From positions 62,001 to 126,000 of the forward strand of contig DATGIL010000034.1 in the NCBI GenBank assembly GCA_035295745.1: 64,000 bases of DNA. The letters are read 5' to 3'. This DNA is from JAIQFL01 sp035295745. Its GTDB lineage: Bacteria; Acidobacteriota; Terriglobia; Bryobacterales; Bryobacteraceae. Shown piece after piece: positions 25,393-34,173 of the stretch. The position numbers and the translations under genes were made by a program. The notes under the pieces were generated by a model that searched no databases, was not told the origin of the DNA, and was given only the letters and a program-made list of their open reading frames with translations. How positions within the stretch are numbered: the stretch's first letter is position 1; every line of letters starts with the position of its first letter.

Positions 25393-26428
25393 AGCGATTA
25401 CCCAGAATCGCCGCCGGTTTCTGAGCCAGGCGGCGACGGCCTTTGCGGGCGCGAACCTTGCTGCGATCGCCGCCTCCGCTCAAACCGGCAACAGGCCCTC
25501 GCATTCGCTGCCCCGAGTTGAGCCCGGAACCAACACTTCGTTCAGCTCAGTCAAGCAGATTGATGCCGGTTTACTGAATGTCGGGTACGCGGAAGCCGGA
25601 CCTGCCAGCGGCCCCGCCGTCATTCTTCTGCACGGCTGGCCGTACGACATTCACAGCTATGTCGATGTCGTTCCGCTGTTGGCATCGGCGGGCTACCGCG
25701 TGATCGTCCCCTATCTGCGCGGTTATGGGACCACGCGATTTCTCTCCGGCGAGACGGTCCGGAATGGCCAGCAATCCGTGGTCGCCCTGGATGTGATCGC
25801 CTTGATGGACGCTCTCAAAATCGACAAAGCGATTCTGGGCGGCTTCGATTGGGGATCCCGGACTGCCGATATCATTGCCGCACTCTGGCCGGAACGGTGC
25901 AAGGCGATCGTTGCGGTCAGCGGGTATCTGATTACCAGTCTCGAGGCGAATCTCCGGCCGCTGCCGCCAAGTGCTGAATTGGGGTGGTGGTATCAGTATT
26001 ACTTCGCGACAGAACGGGGCAAGAGCGGTTACGGCGCGAACCGGAACGATTTCAACCGGCTCATCTGGAAGAACGTCTCACCGAAATGGGACTTCGATGA
26101 CGCAACTTTCAATCGCACAGCAGAGTCTTTCGCCAATCCGGATCACGTCGATATTGTCATTCACAATTACCGCTGGCGGCTGAGTCTCGCTCCGGGCGAG
26201 TCGCGATACGACCACCTCGAGCAGAAGCTCTTCGCCGGGCCCGTGATTACTGTCCCCACCATCACCGTGGCAAGCGATTTTGACGGTGCGGCCGCGGATG
26301 GGAAGGGGTATCGCAATAAATTCTCGGGCAAATATTCTCACCGTATTCTGAAGGGCATCGGGCACAATGTGCCGCAAGAAGCGCCGCAGGCTTTCGCCCA
26401 GGCCGTCGTGGATGCCGACAGCCTTTGA
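25385..26428 (+). CDS. Tat-exported alpha/beta hydrolase, epoxide-hydrolase/dehalogenase-like
   Basis: A 347-residue hydrolase with a twin-arginine-type leader (NRRRFLSQAATAFAGANLAA). ILLHGWPYDIHSY is the oxyanion segment, GGFDWGSRTADI carries an Asp nucleophile, and GIGHNVPQEAP the catalytic His. An Asp nucleophile points to epoxide hydrolase or haloalkane dehalogenase chemistry. ATG 25385 overlaps the Ohr stop by eight bases, so translation is likely coupled. It is probably periplasmic. Confidence 0.87.
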   Translation: MSEAITQNRRRFLSQAATAFAGANLAAIAASAQTGNRPSHSLPRVEPGTNTSFSSVKQIDAGLLNVGYAEAGPASGPAVILLHGWPYDIHSYVDVVPLLASAGYRVIVPYLRGYGTTRFLSGETVRNGQQSVVALDVIALMDALKIDKAILGGFDWGSRTADIIAALWPERCKAIVAVSGYLITSLEANLRPLPPSAELGWWYQYYFATERGKSGYGANRNDFNRLIWKNVSPKWDFDDATFNRTAESFANPDHVDIVIHNYRWRLSLAPGESRYDHLEQKLFAGPVITVPTITVASDFDGAAADGKGYRNKFSGKYSHRILKGIGHNVPQEAPQAFAQAVVDADSL

Positions 26429-26465
26429 TCGGACCGGTGAGGACTGGCAGGCAGGAGTTTTCATT

Positions 26466-27608
26466 ATGAAGAAGTTTTTGTCGTTCGAGGTCAGCATCTG
26501 GCGCGCCATGGGTGTGGCCGTCTTGCTGGGAGCCGTCGCCATTGCATCAGGTTCGGATACGAATATGCTCACAAAGTTCCGTGCATTCCATTCCAGGCAT
26601 CCATTACTTATGGTCGCAAGCGCTGCCGAACCTGCGGTCAGGCTGGCCGACGAGGGGCCATCGCCTGGCTTCGGAGGCGCCGTAGGCTGGCTCAACTCGG
26701 CGCCTTTGGACAGGAAGGCGCTACGGGGGAAGGTGGTGCTGGTCAACGTCTGGACCTACTCCTGCATCAACAGCCTGCGAGAGCTGCCCTACATGAAGGC
26801 GTGGGCGGCGAAGTACAAGGAGGCGGGTTTGGTTGTGATCGGCGTGCATACGCCTGAGTTCTCGTTCGAGAAGGATGTTGCGAACATTGAAAAGGCGGTC
26901 AAGGACTCGAAGGTGACCTACCCCGTCGCGATCGATAGCGACTATGGGATCTGGCGGGCGTTCAACAATGAATACTGGCCGGCAAACTACTTCATTGATG
27001 CGAAGGGGAGAATCCGCTTCCACTATTTCGGCGAGGGTGCGTACGCCGATTCTGAGCGTGTCATCCGGGAGCTTCTGAAGGAAAACGGCGCCACTGGTTT
27101 GGATGAGAGCATGGTCAGCATATCCGCTGACGGAGTTGAGGCTCCGCCCGGCGAAGATGTGCGATCCCCCGAAACCTATGCCGGCTATCGTCGTACCGAG
27201 CGATTCGCGTCGCCCGAGCGATTGGTTGAGGAGTCGCGAAAGAGCTACACTCTGCCAGCCGCGCCATCTTTGAATCAATGGGGACTGGGTGGATTGTGGG
27301 CTGTCGAGGCTGAGCGCGCGGTGCTGCAGACCGGGCCGGGGAAGATCATGTTGCGTTTCCATAGCCGGGATTTGCATATGGTGTTGGGTCCTCAGAAGCA
27401 CGGAACGCCCATTCGCTTCAAGGTGAGATTGGACGGAGCAGCGCCGGGAGAGAATTGTGGATCGGACTCTACTCCTGACGGCAGCGGCGAAGTGCGAGAG
27501 CCTCGCCTGTATCAGCTCATCAGGCAGAAAGGTCGAATCCAGGACAGGACTTTCGAAATCGAGTTCCTGGATCCTGGCGTTCAGGCCTTTTCGTTCACTT
27601 TCGGTTAA
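26466..27608 (+). CDS. Exported thioredoxin-fold protein, DipZ C-terminal type
   Basis: A 380-residue protein with an N-terminal membrane anchor or signal (AMGVAVLLGAVAIASG), a TlpA/DipZ-like thioredoxin domain (VVLVNVWTYSCINSLRELPY, GVHTPEFSFEKD, FIDAKGRIRFHYFGEG) and a ~150-residue beta domain like the C-terminal part of DipZ. The expected CxxC is C-I-N-S: the second cysteine is serine, so classical dithiol exchange is lost. ATG 26466 follows a weak ribosome binding site. It ends the eight-gene run of detoxification genes. Confidence 0.83.
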   Translation: MKKFLSFEVSIWRAMGVAVLLGAVAIASGSDTNMLTKFRAFHSRHPLLMVASAAEPAVRLADEGPSPGFGGAVGWLNSAPLDRKALRGKVVLVNVWTYSCINSLRELPYMKAWAAKYKEAGLVVIGVHTPEFSFEKDVANIEKAVKDSKVTYPVAIDSDYGIWRAFNNEYWPANYFIDAKGRIRFHYFGEGAYADSERVIRELLKENGATGLDESMVSISADGVEAPPGEDVRSPETYAGYRRTERFASPERLVEESRKSYTLPAAPSLNQWGLGGLWAVEAERAVLQTGPGKIMLRFHSRDLHMVLGPQKHGTPIRFKVRLDGAAPGENCGSDSTPDGSGEVREPRLYQLIRQKGRIQDRTFEIEFLDPGVQAFSFTFG

Positions 27609-27620
27609 AGAATCGGAAGG

Positions 27621-27845
27621 TCAAGGCTGCAAATTGAGGGAAGCGAGCGCGGCTCTGCCCCGTTCGGTCAGCCTGAACCTGCGAGGCGGAAGGAGCCGGA
27701 CACCCTCCCTGGGCGGATCCTGGCTGGATTCGACAAGGCCATCCTGCTCCATCTGGGTTAACCGCTCCTTTTCGATGGCGGACTTCGCAACGATACCGTT
27801 TAGCGTACCCATTTCCAAGAGGAGCTTCTGATCGAGCAGGTCCAT
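27621..27845 (-). CDS. Small winged-helix-like protein
   Basis: A 74-residue hypothetical protein. Residues 1-30 are helical (MDLLDQKLLLEMGTLNGIVA), then RLTQMEQDGLVESS and RFRLTERGRAALASL resemble the recognition helix and wing of winged-helix DNA-binding proteins. No partner gene is obvious. It is convergent with the thioredoxin-like gene, 12 bases away. The start at 27845 is tentative, since the frame continues upstream. Confidence 0.5.
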   Translation of the reverse strand: MDLLDQKLLLEMGTLNGIVAKSAIEKERLTQMEQDGLVESSQDPPREGVRLLPPRRFRLTERGRAALASLNLQP

Positions 27846-27962
27846 GAATTGATGGTAGCGAATCAGGAAACTGAGAGAACTACTGCGAGTTGCGGACGGG
27901 GCAGATCGCCGATCTGCCCCACGCCGCCCGAATTGGCTTCGCTTTCGAATTAGGCGAACACC

Positions 27963-28014
27963 CGAAAAGTCTCGACACGAGTGTCGAGACGGCAAATACG
28001 AGTGTTTGCGCCAC
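27963..28014 (+). repeat. Double-hairpin repeat, copy 4
   Basis: Forward copy with first stem GTCTCGACA/TGTCGAGAC and second stem GGCAAATA/TGTTTGCGCC. It lies 14 bases from the stop of the phosphoesterase gene on the opposite strand. Confidence 0.88.
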
Positions 28015-28027
28015 GATTTTGCGCGCG

Positions 28028-29866
28028 TTACTGAAGTATCAAAGAGGCGTTGTCGGTGGACTGATTGCCCGCGGAGTCCGTGACCGTCAGGACGAATTGA
28101 TAGGTCCCCGGGCCCCCCGTGAGAGTGACGAATGGCGTCGCGGTGTTGGCGCCGGTAATGGTGGCCTGTTTCGAAAACGGCGCCAGCGTCCACGAGTATG
28201 TCAGGGTACCGGATTGCGCCGTGGACAAGGTACCATCGAGTTCCGCTTCGATCCACGTCGTGAATCCGCCCTTCGGCTGAGCAATGGCGCGAGTGGTGAC
28301 ACCACCACTGTTCTGCATCGGCTGGCCGGTCGAGGGATCCAGCAAGACCGCAGAGGCTGGCGGATTCGTGAATTTAAACATGTTCATCAGCGTGCCCGCA
28401 TAGGCGTCGGCCGAATTGTCGCCGATCCTCCCCAGGCTCCAGTTGTCCTCGATGAACTGCAGAATCGACGACTGGTCCGTCACCGTGTGGTCGACATAAT
28501 TCACCTTGGCGAAGGGTGAAATTACCATCAGCGGTTGGCGCGGTCCATATCCGCAGCGGCTCTGATACGGGGAGGCAGTACCCGATCCGCAGACTCCCGC
28601 GCCGTCCAGGTTATCGTCGGCGGTCGCCGACTGGTTCACAATCGGGCCCATCACATGGTCGTACCAGCCATCCGAATCGTCATAGGCGATGATGATGGCG
28701 GTGCTGCTCCAAAATGGCGACTGCATGATGGCGTTGATGGTGTTCACCACGAAGGTCTGCTCATCCAGGGGGCTTGAATAGCCAGCATGCCCATCCTGAT
28801 ATCCGGCGGCCTTTAAGTAGCTCACAGCCGGAAGATTCCCCGCATTCAAAGCGCTAAAGAAGTCGCTGAGATCGTACTGATGGTTCGCCTGGTCGGTCTT
28901 GCCGACGTTGGCTACGGACCTGGGCGGAAGATGATGAGGATTCGCAGTCTGTTTGTAGTATTGGAAGGGTTCGTGGTGCGGGATGTAGTCGCCTGATGTG
29001 GTCACAGCGTCATCGCCGGCGAGACCGACATGGTGCGCGGCGCACACCGCTGTGCCGTTGGACGTGGAGGTGGGCTTGAACCCGCCTTGAAACCAACCCC
29101 AAGTGAGGCTCTTCGCGTTCAGCAGGTCGCCCACGTTCTTGCCAGTCATGGAGATGTACGTGCGCGGCGGCGCCAGGGTGCAATCATCCAGCGAGGGATC
29201 GGGACGAGGATCGCCGATGACCGACCCGCCGGAGCCGACATTGCCCGCGGCGCTGCCAGCCGTTACCGTCGCGCCATGAGTCTGCCCGGAGATGAGATTC
29301 ACAGCTCCCGGCGTGGACGGACCGAATGTGGTGCTGAAAGAGTTGTCGCTCATCGCATAGTTCTGAGCGTAGTTCCACAACGCGGTGACCGTGTTGCCAT
29401 CGTAATATCCCATTACAATCTTGTTGCCATAGCCGGCCACATCGCACGACGCGCTCGAACTACCCACCGACTCGACGAACTTGTTCATCAAGCCGCCGTT
29501 GTAAGCTTTCTGCTCGTCAGGATAGTTGTGGTCCTGGTCGCAAGTGACGGCTTGCGCCCTGGTCAGACGAAACGGCTGAGTCGAATTGGGATTTGCCGTC
29601 AGCAGCGGGCCGCTCAATCCGTTGACCGAAGGCGTATTCGGTGAAGCTGTGAACGACGGCTCGGAGGAGTTGTTGTTGGCCGCCACCGGATAGGTGGCGA
29701 AGTAGTGATCGAAGGAAACATTCTCCTGGTAAATCACGACGACGTGTTGAATGGGCGTAGTCGTGGCAGGCTGCGACGCAGTCTGCGCCTGCATGGGATA
29801 GGGAACCAAACAAGCAATGGTGAAGACAGCCGTAAGCGGACAGGCTGCGGATCGTGAACGTAACAT
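28028..29866 (-). CDS. Secreted phosphoesterase, phospholipase C/acid phosphatase AcpA type
   Basis: A 612-residue exported enzyme with signal peptide (TAVFTIACLVPYPMQAQ). IQHVVVIYQENVSFDHYFATY is the metal-binding opening of the phosphoesterase family, cited here as VVVIYQENVSFDHYF. IIIAYDDSDGWYDHV supplies further ligands, and HTVTDQSSILQFIEDNW is the usual tail of the catalytic domain. The last ~90 residues form a PKD/cadherin-like beta domain (WTLAPFSKQAT, GPGTYQFVLTVTDSAGN). Known relatives hydrolyse phospholipids or phosphomonoesters outside the cell. It lies downstream of the multicopper oxidase on the same strand. Confidence 0.88.
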   Translation of the reverse strand: MLRSRSAACPLTAVFTIACLVPYPMQAQTASQPATTTPIQHVVVIYQENVSFDHYFATYPVAANNNSSEPSFTASPNTPSVNGLSGPLLTANPNSTQPFRLTRAQAVTCDQDHNYPDEQKAYNGGLMNKFVESVGSSSASCDVAGYGNKIVMGYYDGNTVTALWNYAQNYAMSDNSFSTTFGPSTPGAVNLISGQTHGATVTAGSAAGNVGSGGSVIGDPRPDPSLDDCTLAPPRTYISMTGKNVGDLLNAKSLTWGWFQGGFKPTSTSNGTAVCAAHHVGLAGDDAVTTSGDYIPHHEPFQYYKQTANPHHLPPRSVANVGKTDQANHQYDLSDFFSALNAGNLPAVSYLKAAGYQDGHAGYSSPLDEQTFVVNTINAIMQSPFWSSTAIIIAYDDSDGWYDHVMGPIVNQSATADDNLDGAGVCGSGTASPYQSRCGYGPRQPLMVISPFAKVNYVDHTVTDQSSILQFIEDNWSLGRIGDNSADAYAGTLMNMFKFTNPPASAVLLDPSTGQPMQNSGGVTTRAIAQPKGGFTTWIEAELDGTLSTAQSGTLTYSWTLAPFSKQATITGANTATPFVTLTGGPGTYQFVLTVTDSAGNQSTDNASLILQ

Positions 29867-29992
29867 TATTGGGCGCACTCCCTCTGTCTCTCTGGTTTTG
29901 GCATTGAGAAGTTCAGAGTCGCACGCGATGGTTAGGATACGTTGACGGCTGCGTAAAAAACCGGTCACAAGCGAGGAGCTATCCGCGCAATG

Positions 29993-31603
29993 TCACCGCT
30001 TCCCTGGAGCGACGACTTCGATCGAGCCCATCATCCCGCCGTCTTCGTGTTCCAGGATGTGGCAGTGATACAGAAAAGTGCCGACAATGTCTGGGCTTCG
30101 AAAGTCGAGGCGGACTTTGATGGTTGGGTAGGTCTGTGATTTTCCATCCCAATATGGAATATCGATGGTGTCGCGCAGGGCAGATTCTTTAACGGGTTTG
30201 CCGTCTCGTTCCAGCAATTGAAAGTGGAGCTGGTGAATGTGAAACACATGGGATTCCTGCGCGCGGTTCTCGATGACCCAGTCCTCCACCGTGCCTTGGG
30301 TCGTCGTCAGGTCAGGCATGCCGGCGTGCATGTCGAACATCTTCGGTGTTCGATCGCCGGCGGTGATGAAGTACGAAGTCGAGGCCTTCGGGTGAGACGG
30401 ATCTTGCACCTTCTCGGAGAAATACAAGCGGCGTTCGCGTGCCGGCGGGAGCGTCGTCAATCCGGAAAAGGCGGTCCTTTGGGACGGGGCGGGGGGCATG
30501 CTCCCAGGAGCCGCGGGGGCGTCGGACAAGCTGCGGATATTCGCCAGAACGCGATAGGAGTCCGTATTTCCGGCTGGACCGTTGTCGTAACGCTGCGTCA
30601 GGAATTGGGCGTACATGCCCTCCGGCGGTGTGGTGACCAGGAACTCGGCGCGCGCGCCAGGCGGCAAGAGAATGGAGGTCCTCTCTACGGCAGTGACCTC
30701 CGCGCCCACAGCGACGCCGTCCAGCGCGATCACCTGCAGGGGCTGAGGCGTCTGAGTATCGCGGTTTGGCCAGTACAGCAACTGGAGATTGAAGAACGTG
30801 TCCGCGGAGGCGTTGAGCACGCGCCAGAACTCTTTCTGTTTGGGCCGCACCAGCATGGTCGCGGGCTTGTAGAGAGGATAAAGAATCGGCACGTAGTTCA
30901 GCGAAAGGTCGAGGGAGGGAATGGAAGGCCGATCGCCATCGCTTTCGGCGTCTTCCGCAACGCCTCCGATTCGCTGATCGCGCAAAATCAAAATACGCTC
31001 GGGAAGCCCTGCGACGGCCGGAGCACTGCGCTCGATACCTTCGACGATCAAGGCTCCGGACGCGCCGCCCAATACCTGGCGTTCGGTGAAACCATGGGGG
31101 TGAGGGTGATACCAGTAGAGGCCAGCCGGATGGTCCGCAGGAATTCGGAAGCGGTATTCGAAAGCCGGGGAGCCGGGTTGGACCAGCGTATGAATCGCGT
31201 CGTCCTGATGACAACTGGGAGGAAGACTCAGGCCGTGGAAATGCAGGTTGGTCGAGGACGGAGTGATGGGGCCGGCATCGCAGGACGAGACCGTCAGAGT
31301 GGAAGTGTGCGCATGAGTTGCCTGCCCCGGAGGCAACTCATTCTTCAGTCGCAGGATGACCTCATCGCCCCGTTGCACGCGCAGTGTCGGGCTCTGTATT
31401 GTCCCGTCATAGACGTAGCAGTAGAGCGTAAGCCCGTACACGTCTACACCGGTTCGCAGCGCGAACTCCACCTCGAGCCTGCCATTGGTACTGCGCAACT
31501 CCGCTGGTGCTCTAACGGAAGCTCCCGGGACCGGTCGAGGACATGGTTGTGCTTGCTGGGCGCACGCGGTGACCGCAAAAGCCAGCAGAATTGCGAATCG
31601 CAT
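29993..31603 (-). CDS. Secreted multicopper oxidase
   Basis: A 536-residue three-domain multicopper oxidase. All four copper motifs are present in order: NLHFHG, YWYHPHPHG, HVFHIHQLHFQ and YHCHILEHEDGGMM, which give the trinuclear centre and the type 1 site with Met as axial ligand. The leader MRFAILLAFAVTAC ends in a possible lipobox Cys. Relatives oxidise phenols or metals in the periplasm. ATG 31603 is preferred over TTG 31621. The gap to the upstream anti-sigma gene is 61 bases, so cotranscription is possible. Confidence 0.92.
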   Translation of the reverse strand: MRFAILLAFAVTACAQQAQPCPRPVPGASVRAPAELRSTNGRLEVEFALRTGVDVYGLTLYCYVYDGTIQSPTLRVQRGDEVILRLKNELPPGQATHAHTSTLTVSSCDAGPITPSSTNLHFHGLSLPPSCHQDDAIHTLVQPGSPAFEYRFRIPADHPAGLYWYHPHPHGFTERQVLGGASGALIVEGIERSAPAVAGLPERILILRDQRIGGVAEDAESDGDRPSIPSLDLSLNYVPILYPLYKPATMLVRPKQKEFWRVLNASADTFFNLQLLYWPNRDTQTPQPLQVIALDGVAVGAEVTAVERTSILLPPGARAEFLVTTPPEGMYAQFLTQRYDNGPAGNTDSYRVLANIRSLSDAPAAPGSMPPAPSQRTAFSGLTTLPPARERRLYFSEKVQDPSHPKASTSYFITAGDRTPKMFDMHAGMPDLTTTQGTVEDWVIENRAQESHVFHIHQLHFQLLERDGKPVKESALRDTIDIPYWDGKSQTYPTIKVRLDFRSPDIVGTFLYHCHILEHEDGGMMGSIEVVAPGKR

Positions 31604-31664
31604 CAATAGGGATGCTAACAATCGAGTGTGACGTTCGCGTTACGCGGACCTGCGCCGTGTCGTG

Positions 31665-32081
31665 TCAGAGACCGGTGACACGAAGCCGGCGCGTTACCAT
31701 GCCAAACGCGATCCACAGGCCGAGGGCCGTGGCCAGGAGGAGTGACGACATAATCGGTGCATCGCGAAGCATGAAGAATCGCAGGCCGCCGCTGTCGAAG
31801 GCGAACGACAGGGGCAGCCCGGTGAACAGCAGCGCCAGGGCCAATAGCCAGGAGCGCCGCCGTAGTAGTGCCTTGGTCGCCGCCAGCGCGGAGTGTCCTG
31901 AGGCCGGGGTCACAGCCGTTGCCGGCGGCAATGCGCCATCATCGCGCAGTTCCGCCGCCAGGCGTGCCAGTTCGGGGTCGGTGCGCAGCCACTCTTCCAC
32001 CGCCGCGCAGCTTTCCGTACTGGCCTCTCCGGCAACGTACAACGGCAACAGGTCTTTTACAATTTCACGCGTGACAATCAT
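31665..32081 (-). CDS. Anti-sigma factor-like membrane protein
   Basis: A 138-residue protein with a short cytosolic N-terminal domain (IVTREIVKDLLPLYVAGEAS) like the zf-HC2 anti-sigma domain, a linker, and two hydrophobic helices (LLALALLFTGLPLSFAF and SSLLLATALGLWIAFGM). The HxxxCxxC zinc motif of classical anti-sigma factors is absent; one Cys remains. Its ATG overlaps the sigma-factor stop by four bases. It probably sequesters that sigma factor at the membrane (inference from order and architecture). Confidence 0.7.
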   Translation of the reverse strand: MIVTREIVKDLLPLYVAGEASTESCAAVEEWLRTDPELARLAAELRDDGALPPATAVTPASGHSALAATKALLRRRSWLLALALLFTGLPLSFAFDSGGLRFFMLRDAPIMSSLLLATALGLWIAFGMVTRRLRVTGL

Positions 32082-32566
32082 GACGATACCTCCCGTTTCA
32101 TGCGCAACTCAGCGATCTTGCGTCGCGCCCGGTGCACTTTCACTTTTGCAGCGCCTACACTGATCTTCATTGCGGCTGCGATCTCTTCATACGGCATCTG
32201 ATCCTGGGCTCGCATCAGCAGGGCCGCGCGATCGGGTTCGGCCAGAGTCTGGAGATCCGCAAGCACGGCGTCCAGCTCGTCACGTCCTTCGGCGAGTGCG
32301 TGTGGTCCGGGTGTGGCGTCTTCCCGATCGCAATCGGTCACCTGTTGCCCGCGATCTGCTCTGACCTGTTCCAGATAAAGGTGGCGCGCGATGGTCATCA
32401 GATAGCCGATGACCGTGGCGATGTCGACCCGATCGCGCGCGCTCCAGACGCGCAGGAACGTCTCGGACGTGATATCTTCCGCCATCGCCCGGTTGCCGGA
32501 CAACGACAGCGCGAAGCGGAATACGTCGCGCGCGTGGAGCGCGTAAAGCCCAGCGAAATCGATCAC
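32078..32566 (-). CDS. ECF RNA polymerase sigma factor
   Basis: A 162-residue ECF sigma factor. Region 2 is seen as YALHARDVFRFALSLSGN and AEDITSETFLRVW; region 4 as LAEPDRAALLMRAQDQMPYE followed by EIAAAMKISVGAAKVKVHRARRK, cited as EIAAAMKISVGAAKVKVHR. The GTG start at 32566 overlaps the permease stop by four bases (GTGA), and its stop overlaps the anti-sigma start by four. It is therefore built into an ABC transporter operon. Target promoters are unknown. Confidence 0.9.
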   Translation of the reverse strand: MIDFAGLYALHARDVFRFALSLSGNRAMAEDITSETFLRVWSARDRVDIATVIGYLMTIARHLYLEQVRADRGQQVTDCDREDATPGPHALAEGRDELDAVLADLQTLAEPDRAALLMRAQDQMPYEEIAAAMKISVGAAKVKVHRARRKIAELRMKREVSS

Positions 32567-33273
32567 ACAAAGCTCGTCTTTCGCCCCTGCAGTGTGAGGA
32601 CCATTGCCACAATTAGCGCGATTCCAACGGCCTCGCATCCGATGGTGATCGGCAGCGCCGCCTGCCCCCGCCCCAATGCGCGCAGGTAGCGGGCCACGCC
32701 ATGCAGCGTGGGCAGTATCTGCAGCGCGAAGTTGCCGAACACAAAAAGCAGGCCCGTCAGCACTGCAATCGTCCAGCCGACCGACTCGCTTACGATCGCC
32801 GCCGCCAGCACCACCGAGAAGAAGAGCAGCCACGCGCCCAACACCACTGCATAGTAGCCAAGCGTACCAAGCACGTGTGACCAGAGCGGCCGGTGCGCCG
32901 CCGCCATGGCCGCCGGGATGTCGATCGGCGACAGCCATACCAGGGTGGTCGCCGCGATGGTTGCGGGAATCAGGAACAAGGTGAACGCGGCCACCACTTT
33001 GCCCACTGCCGTGTCAGCCGGCGTCACCGGCAGGCTCATGACGAAGGCCAGCGTCTTCCGTTCGCGTTCGCCTAGCACAGGGACCAGCATCACATGGAAT
33101 GACACGCCAATCAGCACATTCAGCGCGAGCGTGATGCCTGCCGACCGTCCCACCCTTCCGCCCATCACCGTCAACGCCAACCCCGCGAGGCCGGCGAGAA
33201 TATAGATGGCCAGCGGCCACCGCATCAGCCAGCAGTCCTTGCGCACCAGGCGCGCGATTGTTCTGATGTTCAT
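32563..33273 (-). CDS. ABC transporter permease (ABC-2 type)
   Basis: A 236-residue integral membrane protein with about six hydrophobic helices, for example WPLAIYILAGLAGLALTVMG, VVAAFTLFLIPATIAATTLV and WLLFFSVVLAAAIVSESVGW. A cytosolic GERERKTLAFVMSLPVTPADT segment is typical of ABC-2 permeases. ATG 33273 overlaps the ATPase stop by four bases and the stop overlaps the sigma-factor start. It forms the channel of an exporter with the next gene; cargo unknown. Confidence 0.83.
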   Translation of the reverse strand: MNIRTIARLVRKDCWLMRWPLAIYILAGLAGLALTVMGGRVGRSAGITLALNVLIGVSFHVMLVPVLGERERKTLAFVMSLPVTPADTAVGKVVAAFTLFLIPATIAATTLVWLSPIDIPAAMAAAHRPLWSHVLGTLGYYAVVLGAWLLFFSVVLAAAIVSESVGWTIAVLTGLLFVFGNFALQILPTLHGVARYLRALGRGQAALPITIGCEAVGIALIVAMVLTLQGRKTSFV

Positions 33274-33995
33274 GCGGCCCTCCCACATTTGAGCCCGGCT
33301 ACCCGGTCCAGAAAAACCTTCTCGAGGCTCTTGCCGCCGCCCAGCAGTTCATGAACGGGCGCATGTGCGATCAACCGGCCGTCATGCACGAACGCCACAT
33401 TGTCAGCCAGGGTCGCCACATCGTCTCCGTAGTGAGACGAGAAGATGAGAGCGCGCCGCTCGCTCCGCGACGCGTATAGCAGCGTCAGGATCTCATGGCG
33501 AACCAGGGGGTCGAGCCCGGCCGTCGGCTCGTCAAGGACCAGCACGTCCGCACGGCGCGCCATCGCCAGCAACAACAGCGCTTTCACCTGCTGCCCACGC
33601 GACAGACCGCGCACACGCTGTTCGGGATCGAGATGAAAGCTCTCCAGAAGCTCCGATGCACGTCGATCGTCCCATCCCTCGTGCATATCGCGAACCAGTT
33701 GCATATGCCACCGTAGCGTGGCGGCGCCGTAGAGCGCCATATCCTCCGACACAAACCCGACCCGCGCTTTGATCCATCGCTCGGCAGCCGGCATCTCGCG
33801 GCCGAGCACGGTGACGCGGCCGGCATCGGCCCGGACCAGCCCCATCAGAATGCGCAGCAAGGTAGACTTGCCGGCGCCATTGGGGCCAATCAGGCCGAGT
33901 ACCGTGCCATCGGGAACATCCAGATCGATCCCCCGCAGCGCGAAGCGGGGATAGACTTTGCGTATGCCGCGCATTTGAATCGCACAATCGCTCAT
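33270..33995 (-). CDS. ABC transporter ATPase
   Basis: A 241-residue ATPase with Walker A GLIGPNGAGKSTLL, a degenerate signature GLSRGQQVKALL in place of LSGGQ, Walker B ADVLVLDEPTAGLD and switch His in IFSSHYGDD. AAGGAGG upstream supports ATG 33995. First gene of a four-gene overlapping operon: ATPase, permease, ECF sigma factor, anti-sigma. It powers export with the ABC-2 permease (family knowledge); cargo and inducer are unknown. Confidence 0.92.
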   Translation of the reverse strand: MSDCAIQMRGIRKVYPRFALRGIDLDVPDGTVLGLIGPNGAGKSTLLRILMGLVRADAGRVTVLGREMPAAERWIKARVGFVSEDMALYGAATLRWHMQLVRDMHEGWDDRRASELLESFHLDPEQRVRGLSRGQQVKALLLLAMARRADVLVLDEPTAGLDPLVRHEILTLLYASRSERRALIFSSHYGDDVATLADNVAFVHDGRLIAHAPVHELLGGGKSLEKVFLDRVAGLKCGRAA

Positions 33996-34173
33996 CACAG
34001 CCTCCTTAAGTGGGTCTTCATCCCGTATAGGGGCGAGGGGCCGAAAAGTTACAGAGAGAAACAACGGATGGGGCGCTGTCATGGAATATTATCTTGACCA
34101 CCCATCGGCCGCGTGGGAGGATCGACCATACGAGCTGATGTAGAAGGTTAAAGAGCACGCCAGAGGTGTGATC

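Noticed and set aside
30218..31609. Plus-strand open frame of 463 codons
   Set aside because: Antisense to the multicopper oxidase, whose four copper motifs prove the minus-strand reading.
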